Positions 5,895-10,912 of a stretch of DNA of 10,912 bases are shown one piece after another. Location of the stretch: contig CAMLMI010000141.1 of NCBI GenBank assembly GCA_946480965.1, forward strand, positions 1 to 10,912, written 5' to 3'. Source of the DNA: an uncultured Verrucomicrobiales bacterium. GTDB lineage: Bacteria; Verrucomicrobiota; Verrucomicrobiae; Limisphaerales; CANJSG01. Under the pieces are notes generated by a model that was not told where the DNA came from, did not search any database, and worked only from the letters and a program-made list of their open reading frames with translations. Position 1 is the first letter of the stretch. Every line of letters begins with the position of its first letter. Made by a program: the position numbers and the translations under genes.

Positions 5895-6737
5895 ATGCGT
5901 TTCCTTGATTCCTCGTCCCGGAATGGTTTCTCGGGCTCCCGCCGTTGCGGCGGAGCGGCGTTCACGCTGATCGAACTGCTGGTGGTGATCGCCATCATCG
6001 CCATCCTTGCCGGAATGCTCCTGCCCGCGTTGGCCAAGGCCAAGACCAAGGCCCAGGGCATCGCGTGCCTGAACAACACGAAGCAGATCGCGCTGGCCTA
6101 CCATCTCTACCACTCCGACAACAACGACCGCGTCCAAGGCGCGACGGTGGCGGGCGGCATGGGCTGGACGGCCTCGGATCGCGACAGCACCAATGCCACG
6201 CTGCTGGTCGATGAAGTCCAGTCGCCGCTCGCGAAGTATCTCAAGTCGGCCGATGTCTGGCGCTGTCCGGCCGACATCTACAACCACCCGCAATACGGCC
6301 GCCGCGTCCGCAGCATCGCCATGAATGGCGCCGCCATCGGCCGCAGCCCGACGCTGCCTCCGGGAGGCGTCGGCTATCCGGCGGACCGCACCTACATCTT
6401 CGCCACGAAGGTGTCCGAAATCACCGCGCCCAGCAGCGTGTGGCTGACGGTTGACGAGCATCCGGACAGCATCAACGACGCGGTCTTCCAACTCGATCCC
6501 GGTTTGGCCCCGAGCGGCTATCGCTGGCGCGATCTGCCCGCCAGCTACCACAACGGCTCCTGCGGCTTCTCTTTCGTGGACGGCCATTCCGAGCTGAAAC
6601 GCTGGGAGGAGCGGAACAGCGGTGCGTCGCCGAACATCAGCACCGTCCGGCCGGTGACTTTCCAGGACTGGCCGGGAGCCGTGGTGCGGAACAGCCGCGA
6701 CTACGCCTGGCTCAATGACCGGATGCCCTATCGCTGA
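5895..6737 (+). CDS. Type II secretion-type pseudopilin with H-X9-DG motif
   Basis: A 280-residue prepilin-like protein. After a short basic leader (residues 1-22) comes the prepilin peptidase/methylation signal [28 protein letters not shown] (23-50), with Glu at mature position +5 and the hydrophobic helix that packs pilin cores. Ala22, not the usual Gly, is at -1. A globular C-terminal domain follows. Near its end, in [20 protein letters not shown], the His is followed by nine residues and DG: the H-X9-DG signature of the prepilin-type processing-associated family expanded in Planctomycetes, Verrucomicrobia and Lentisphaerae. Its exact role is unknown; proposals centre on secretion or surface pseudopili. 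ATG 5895 is chosen over 5886 because GGA at 5881-5883 is better spaced; neither has a strong ribosome binding site. It sits 50 bases before a large secreted protein gene, probably in one operon. Confidence 0.88.
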   Translation: MRFLDSSSRNGFSGSRRCGGAAFTLIELLVVIAIIAILAGMLLPALAKAKTKAQGIACLNNTKQIALAYHLYHSDNNDRVQGATVAGGMGWTASDRDSTNATLLVDEVQSPLAKYLKSADVWRCPADIYNHPQYGRRVRSIAMNGAAIGRSPTLPPGGVGYPADRTYIFATKVSEITAPSSVWLTVDEHPDSINDAVFQLDPGLAPSGYRWRDLPASYHNGSCGFSFVDGHSELKRWEERNSGASPNISTVRPVTFQDWPGAVVRNSRDYAWLNDRMPYR

Positions 6738-6787
6738 CCGCTGGCTCCTGCTCGAAATCCGATTCCGTTTCAACCCGCTCCGGCCCC

Positions 6788-9700
6788 ATGACTCCAAGGA
6801 ACCCGACCCCAAGGAATGCTCCGCTCCGAACCGAAACGTCGATTGGCCGTCCTTTTGCCGCTCTCGCCGCCCGCGTGCTGGGATTCATCGCGGCGGCGGC
6901 TTTGCACCAGTCCGTCATGGCCCAACAGACGGTGGGCCTCACGGCCAATCCCACGCGTTTTACCCTGCCGGTTTCCGGTGAAGGAGTCCGGACCAACACC
7001 ATCGCCATCGCCATCGCGGGAGGCAACGACGTCGTGAACCTCGCCGTCACCGGTCTGCCCGCCGGTGTCACCGCGAGCTTCGACCTCGCGTCCTTCACCG
7101 CGTCGGGCACGGCCGTGCTTTCGCTCGCCTACACGAACGTCGCGGCGGGCTACTACGACGTAGCGGTCGAGGCGACGGGCGGCGCGGCGCGGCGTCTGCC
7201 CATGCCGGTGATCGTCGGCACGACTTGGCGCGGGGGCGGCAGTGCGACGCTCTTCAGCGAGGCGACCAATTGGTTCGGTGGCGCGGTGCCGGGACCGGAC
7301 AGCATCGCGGTCTTCGGCGACACGGGCGCGTTGCCCGACGATGCCGGGACCAACGTGGTGGTGAACGCGAACACGACCGTGGCTGCGCTGCGTTTCACCC
7401 AGGGAACGACCCGCAACCACAACCTCTCCATCGAATCGGGCGCGACCTTGGCCGTGGCCGGTTCCCTTGGGTTCACGCAGCTCCGGGACGAGTTGCCATC
7501 GTCCACCCGTTCCTACGTCAACATCTACGGGGATGGCACCTTGGTCGTGACCAATCCCGCAGCGCCCTTCTCCCTGCTCGTGGACAACCAGCAGGAATCC
7601 CACCTCTACCTCGACCAGTTGAACACCCTCGTGGTCGAGGTGGAACGCGTCGCGTTGGGCGACTACCTCGCGTATCCCGACTACGGCACCAACGGCAACG
7701 CCACGCACCCGCGCCGCTTCCGCCCGCGCGTCCGCCTGGCCCGGACCAACGTCATCTCCGCCGGGTTGGTGGACCCGAACGGCTACAACGATCCGACCAA
7801 CCGGCTCTATGCCTTCATGATGGGCCGCAACGAACGCGCGGGCACCAGCGCCTCGGTCGATCTCTGGCTCGGTCATCGGAACGCCTTCAGCATGGACGCC
7901 CTTTGTTTCATCGGCTCCGGGGCGCAGGGCACGGTCAGCTTCTTCGCCACGAACAACGAGCCTTCGGCCACGTTCCAGGGATTGAACGGCCAACGCATGT
8001 CGGTCTTTGCCGTGTCCGACGGCGCCGGACCGAACGCGCTTTCGAGCAACACCAAGGCGACGATCAACCTCGCGGGCGGCACGGTGAGCGGCTTCATCGA
8101 CCGTTTCTACCTTGGCCGCGACCGCACGCTCTCCGCCGGCTACAACACCGAGGCGTTCATGAATTTCAGCGCCGGGACCATCGACGTGAACCACGCCATC
8201 CTCGGCTACCAGCAGCAGGGCAACCACACGGCGGCGAACTACTGCCGGGGTCGCCTGGGCGTGGACGGCTCGGCGGTCTTTGTCGTGAACGGGCTTCTTG
8301 AGCTCGGCCACACGACGGCGGCCGTGGGCGATCCGACGCAGCCGGAACTGGGCTTCGGCCAGTTGAACATCGGCGGCGGCACCGTCCGGGCCAACGCGAT
8401 CTCCGTGGGCGGCGTGACCAAGGCGTCGGCCGACAACCGGATCGCGCTCACCGCCGGAGGCACGCTGGTCGTGTCCAACCGCGTCGGAGCGGCCGACGCC
8501 AAGTTGACCGCGCTGAGCATGAGCGATTCGACCCTGGTCCTGCATGTGAACGGCGCGCAGACCGATCCGTATGTCTTCACCACCACGCTCACCACCGGCG
8601 GCAACAGCAACCGCGTCGTTCTCTCGAGCGTCACCGGCGTCACGGAGTATCCCGCCGCTCTCACGCTGATCTCCTACCAGGGCGCCGCCGCGCCGAACTT
8701 CAGCCTGGGCCTGCCCGCCGGGCTCTACGGCTACATCGTCAACAACACCGCCGCCGGCACGGTGGACGCGATCATCACCACGAATCCCCCGGCCGCGCTC
8801 GTCTGGAACGGCAACCTGAGCGCCATCTGGGACAAGGCGACGGCCAACTGGAAGGACGGGAAAATCTTCGGCGACGGCGACGCCGTGGTGTTCGACGACT
8901 CGGCCTCCGGCGGCACCACGGTGAACGTCTCCGGCACGGTGACTCCCGGCGGCAACGGCGTGCTCGTGACCAACGCCACCAAGGCCTACACGCTCGCGGG
9001 CGGAACCATCGCGGGCACCGGCGTGATGACGAAACAGGGCGCGGCTTCGCTGACGATCAACGCCACCAGCGAGGTGCCTTTGACCATCGAGGAAGGATGG
9101 GTGGACGGCAGCGGCTCGATCGGATTCACCACGGTCGGAGCCGGAACATCGCTTTCCTACGCGGGCTCGATCAACGGCCTGTCCTCGTCCGGTTCGGCCT
9201 CCAGCTCCGGCACCGTGAACATCGGCACCGCGATCACCGGTGGAAGCTTCCACAACTCCGGCACGCTCAACGGCACGCTCTCCACCGCCGCTGCGGCCGT
9301 GACCAACGCCGCCGCCGGCATCATCAACGCGCAGGGCGTTTCGTCGGTCGGCGGTCTGTTCGCCCACTTCGGCCAGATCAACAACCTGACCGCGCGGTTG
9401 GATCTCGGCGGCTTTTTCTTCGGCACCGACAAGGTGTCCGACCTGACCGGCGACTTCGCGGGCAACAACGGCCGGTTCGCCATCAACAACGGCGCGACCC
9501 TCTCGCCCGGGGCGGCCCCGTCGAACTCCATCGGGTCCCTCGCCATCGAAGCCCGGCTGGACCTCAATCCGGGCGGCAACCTGCTCATCGAGATCGATCT
9601 CGACCATCCCGCGACGAACGACTTCGTGCTGGTGGACAAGCTTTCCAACTATCGCGGAAACCTCCTGATCCAGAACATCGGCGCCAAGCCCTTTGCCGTC

Positions 9701-10090
9701 GGCCAGAGCTTCCACATCGTCCGCCAGAGCTTTGGCCTGCCAAACACGCCGGAAGCCACGCAGGACTTCAGCGTCCTGCCCGCCAAGCCCGGCGTCGGTC
9801 TCGCCTGGGACACGTCCCAGCTCACGACCAACGGCATTCTCTCCATCGTGCAGGGCGTGCTCGAATCGCCGACGATCACGAACTCCGTGTCTGGCGGAAA
9901 CCTCACGATCACCTGGCCGCAAGCCTACCTTGGTTGGAAGCTGCTGACCCAGACCAACGCGGTCGAATCCGGCGTCAGCACCAATGCCGGCGACTGGGAC
10001 TTCGTTCCGGGAAGCGAAAACGCGAGCCAAGCGGTCTTGCCCATCCCGGCGAACCAACCCGGCGGCTACTTCCGCCTCGTCTCGCCGTGA
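6788..10090 (+). CDS. Large secreted beta-strand-repeat (autotransporter-associated repeat-like) protein
   Basis: A 1100-residue exported protein. The N-terminus is a long basic stretch and hydrophobic core (about 21-45: AALAARVLGFIAAAAL...SVMA) with probable cleavage after Ala45. The body is rich in Gly, Asn, Thr and Ala in short repeating strands, as expected for a right-handed beta-helix. Two segments resemble starts of autotransporter-associated beta-strand repeats: WRGGGS...ATNWFGG with aspartates from Trp147, and VWNGNLSAIWDKATANW from Trp673 through AGTGVMTKQGAASLTIN. There is a Ser/Gly patch around 798-810. The last 75 residues (1026-1100) form a separate domain with LTITWP, GWKLLTQTN and a terminal YFRLVSP, a pattern I recall at the ends of many secreted Verrucomicrobia proteins. 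No outer-membrane barrel domain is seen. The likely role is a surface or extracellular adhesin or carbohydrate-binding scaffold; no enzyme active site is recognised. No strong SD precedes ATG 6788, but later starts would lose the signal peptide. Confidence 0.85.
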   Translation: MTPRNPTPRNAPLRTETSIGRPFAALAARVLGFIAAAALHQSVMAQQTVGLTANPTRFTLPVSGEGVRTNTIAIAIAGGNDVVNLAVTGLPAGVTASFDLASFTASGTAVLSLAYTNVAAGYYDVAVEATGGAARRLPMPVIVGTTWRGGGSATLFSEATNWFGGAVPGPDSIAVFGDTGALPDDAGTNVVVNANTTVAALRFTQGTTRNHNLSIESGATLAVAGSLGFTQLRDELPSSTRSYVNIYGDGTLVVTNPAAPFSLLVDNQQESHLYLDQLNTLVVEVERVALGDYLAYPDYGTNGNATHPRRFRPRVRLARTNVISAGLVDPNGYNDPTNRLYAFMMGRNERAGTSASVDLWLGHRNAFSMDALCFIGSGAQGTVSFFATNNEPSATFQGLNGQRMSVFAVSDGAGPNALSSNTKATINLAGGTVSGFIDRFYLGRDRTLSAGYNTEAFMNFSAGTIDVNHAILGYQQQGNHTAANYCRGRLGVDGSAVFVVNGLLELGHTTAAVGDPTQPELGFGQLNIGGGTVRANAISVGGVTKASADNRIALTAGGTLVVSNRVGAADAKLTALSMSDSTLVLHVNGAQTDPYVFTTTLTTGGNSNRVVLSSVTGVTEYPAALTLISYQGAAAPNFSLGLPAGLYGYIVNNTAAGTVDAIITTNPPAALVWNGNLSAIWDKATANWKDGKIFGDGDAVVFDDSASGGTTVNVSGTVTPGGNGVLVTNATKAYTLAGGTIAGTGVMTKQGAASLTINATSEVPLTIEEGWVDGSGSIGFTTVGAGTSLSYAGSINGLSSSGSASSSGTVNIGTAITGGSFHNSGTLNGTLSTAAAAVTNAAAGIINAQGVSSVGGLFAHFGQINNLTARLDLGGFFFGTDKVSDLTGDFAGNNGRFAINNGATLSPGAAPSNSIGSLAIEARLDLNPGGNLLIEIDLDHPATNDFVLVDKLSNYRGNLLIQNIGAKPFAVGQSFHIVRQSFGLPNTPEATQDFSVLPAKPGVGLAWDTSQLTTNGILSIVQGVLESPTITNSVSGGNLTITWPQAYLGWKLLTQTNAVESGVSTNAGDWDFVPGSENASQAVLPIPANQPGGYFRLVSP

Positions 10091-10912
10091 TGGTTTCCCG
10101 GCCATTCACCGCCGCGTGGATCGCAGGCATGGTTCTGCTGGGTGAGGTAGCCTTGCCCAGGATTGCCAAAGCCGCCGAAGCACCGGGCAGGCGTCCGTTG
10201 GCCTTTCCTTCGGCCGAAGGCTACGGCCGTTTCGCCGCCGGCGGACGCGGCGGAAGGGTCATCAAGGTCACGAACCTGAACGATTCCGGTCCCGGCAGCC
10301 TTCGCGCCGCCGTGGAAGCCGAAGGGCCGCGCACCGTTGTCTTCGAGGTGTCGGGCCTGATCACGCTCGAGTCCAAGCTCGTTGTGCGGAAGACCAATTC
10401 GTGGCTCACCGTCGCCGGGCAAACCGCGCCGGGGAAGGGGATCTGTCTCCGCAAATACAACTTCGGCTTGATGGGCGCTTCCAATGTGGTGTTGCGCTAT
10501 CTCCGCGTGCGTCCGGGCAACCTCTCCGGCGCGACGCTCGACGGCATGGGCCTGGCGTCGAGCGACGACTGCATCATCGACCACTGCTCGATCAGTTGGA
10601 CGCAGGACGAGGCCTTCAGCTCGCGCGGCGCCAGGAACTTCACGCTCCAACGCACCTTGATCTCCGAGGCGTTGAACGCCGCCGGCCACAAGAAGTATCC
10701 GCCCGGCACCCAGCACGGCTACGCCGCCAGCATCGGCGGCGACATCGGCAGCTTCCACCACAACCTCCTGGCCCATTGCGCGGGGCGGAACTGGAGCCTC
10801 GCCGGAGGCTTGAGCAAGCCGCGCAACGAATACGCCGGCCGCCTCGATCTGCGGAACAACGTCGTTTACAACTGGAAGAGCCGGACCACCGACGGCGGGG
10901 CGCACGAGGTCA
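10090..10912 (+). CDS. Pectate lyase-like protein (polysaccharide lyase family 1), 3' end outside window
   Basis: The frame stays open to the window edge, giving 274 residues with no stop. The ATG overlaps the preceding TGA by one base (TGATG), implying translational coupling; no separate SD is visible. Residues 1-28 look like a signal peptide (MVSRPFTAAWIAGMVLLGEV...AKA). Then come the PL1-type entry motif FPSAEGYGRFAAGGRGG (39-55), VTNLNDSGPGSLRAAV (60-75), VVFEVSG (83-89), a beta-helix ladder, IIDHCSISWTQDEAFSS (162-178), SFHHNLLAHCAGRNW (221-235) and LDLRNNVVYNW (252-262). Many bacterial PL1 pectate lyases have RxPR-like sequence after the HHN motif; here Arg233 is kept but RNWSL replaces it. 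This variant, with the later TTDGGAHEV, I recall from Verrucomicrobia/Planctomycetes PL1-like proteins. Expected activity is beta-elimination of polygalacturonate or a related uronic-acid polymer outside the cytoplasm. Activity on pectate itself is not certain. Confidence 0.9.
   Translation, partial: MVSRPFTAAWIAGMVLLGEVALPRIAKAAEAPGRRPLAFPSAEGYGRFAAGGRGGRVIKVTNLNDSGPGSLRAAVEAEGPRTVVFEVSGLITLESKLVVRKTNSWLTVAGQTAPGKGICLRKYNFGLMGASNVVLRYLRVRPGNLSGATLDGMGLASSDDCIIDHCSISWTQDEAFSSRGARNFTLQRTLISEALNAAGHKKYPPGTQHGYAASIGGDIGSFHHNLLAHCAGRNWSLAGGLSKPRNEYAGRLDLRNNVVYNWKSRTTDGGAHEV

Noticed and set aside
6788..10090. Possible CRISPR or short tandem DNA repeats within the large gene.
   Set aside because: The repetition is at the level of short protein strand motifs with varied codons; there are no regularly spaced identical DNA repeats.
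6770..10105. A 1111-codon open frame on the minus strand across the whole repeat-protein gene.
   Set aside because: The plus-strand frame has a signal peptide, repeat modules and a recognisable C-terminal domain. The antisense product is an Arg/Gly/Val/Asp-rich string with no domain, as expected opposite a GC-rich gene.

Overview
The window is about 10.9 kb of GC-rich DNA. It probably comes from a flagellated member of the Verrucomicrobiota or a relative in the PVC group. The evidence for this is indirect. A pseudopilin carries both an [21 protein letters not shown] N-terminus and an H-X9-DG motif. A very large secreted beta-strand-repeat protein ends in a TWP/GW/QTN-type C-terminal domain that I associate with that phylum. 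The pectate lyase also resembles the PL1-like lyases common there. No rRNA or other phylogenetic marker is present, so the assignment is an inference.

The left edge is not genomic. Bases 1-49 are an Illumina P7/TruSeq adapter with an 8-base index, and they cut off the end of a transaldolase gene (50-731, minus strand). Divergent from it are two flagellin genes in tandem (1102-1926 and 2195-3019). Each is a complete, independent transcription unit with a sigma-28-like promoter, a structured leader of roughly 130 nt, the coding region and a strong intrinsic terminator. The two proteins are equally long and about 85% identical by hand count. Both leaders can fold the same three hairpins. Hairpin 1 carries a CANGGANG match to the CsrA motif. 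Hairpin 3 presents the Shine-Dalgarno GGA in its loop. This resembles the CsrA-controlled flagellin leader of Bacillus and is the most interesting signal in the window.

After a hairpin-rich spacer (3049-3412) comes a tight two-gene unit: an iron-containing alcohol dehydrogenase (start probably TTG at 3413) and, 2 nt later, a DapA/N-acetylneuraminate-lyase family aldolase that lacks the Arg diagnostic of true dihydrodipicolinate synthase. A plausible joint role is cleavage of a 2-keto acid followed by reduction of the released aldehyde. The substrate cannot be read from the sequence.

A 377-base gap (5518-5894) with no convincing feature precedes a three-gene secreted module on the plus strand: an H-X9-DG pseudopilin, a 1100-residue autotransporter-type beta-strand-repeat protein, and a pectate-lyase-like PL1 protein. 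The last starts inside the stop codon of the second (TGATG overlap) and runs off the right edge. The module looks like a surface or secreted polysaccharide-handling locus. The aldolase/dehydrogenase pair could act on sugar-acid products downstream, but that link is speculative.
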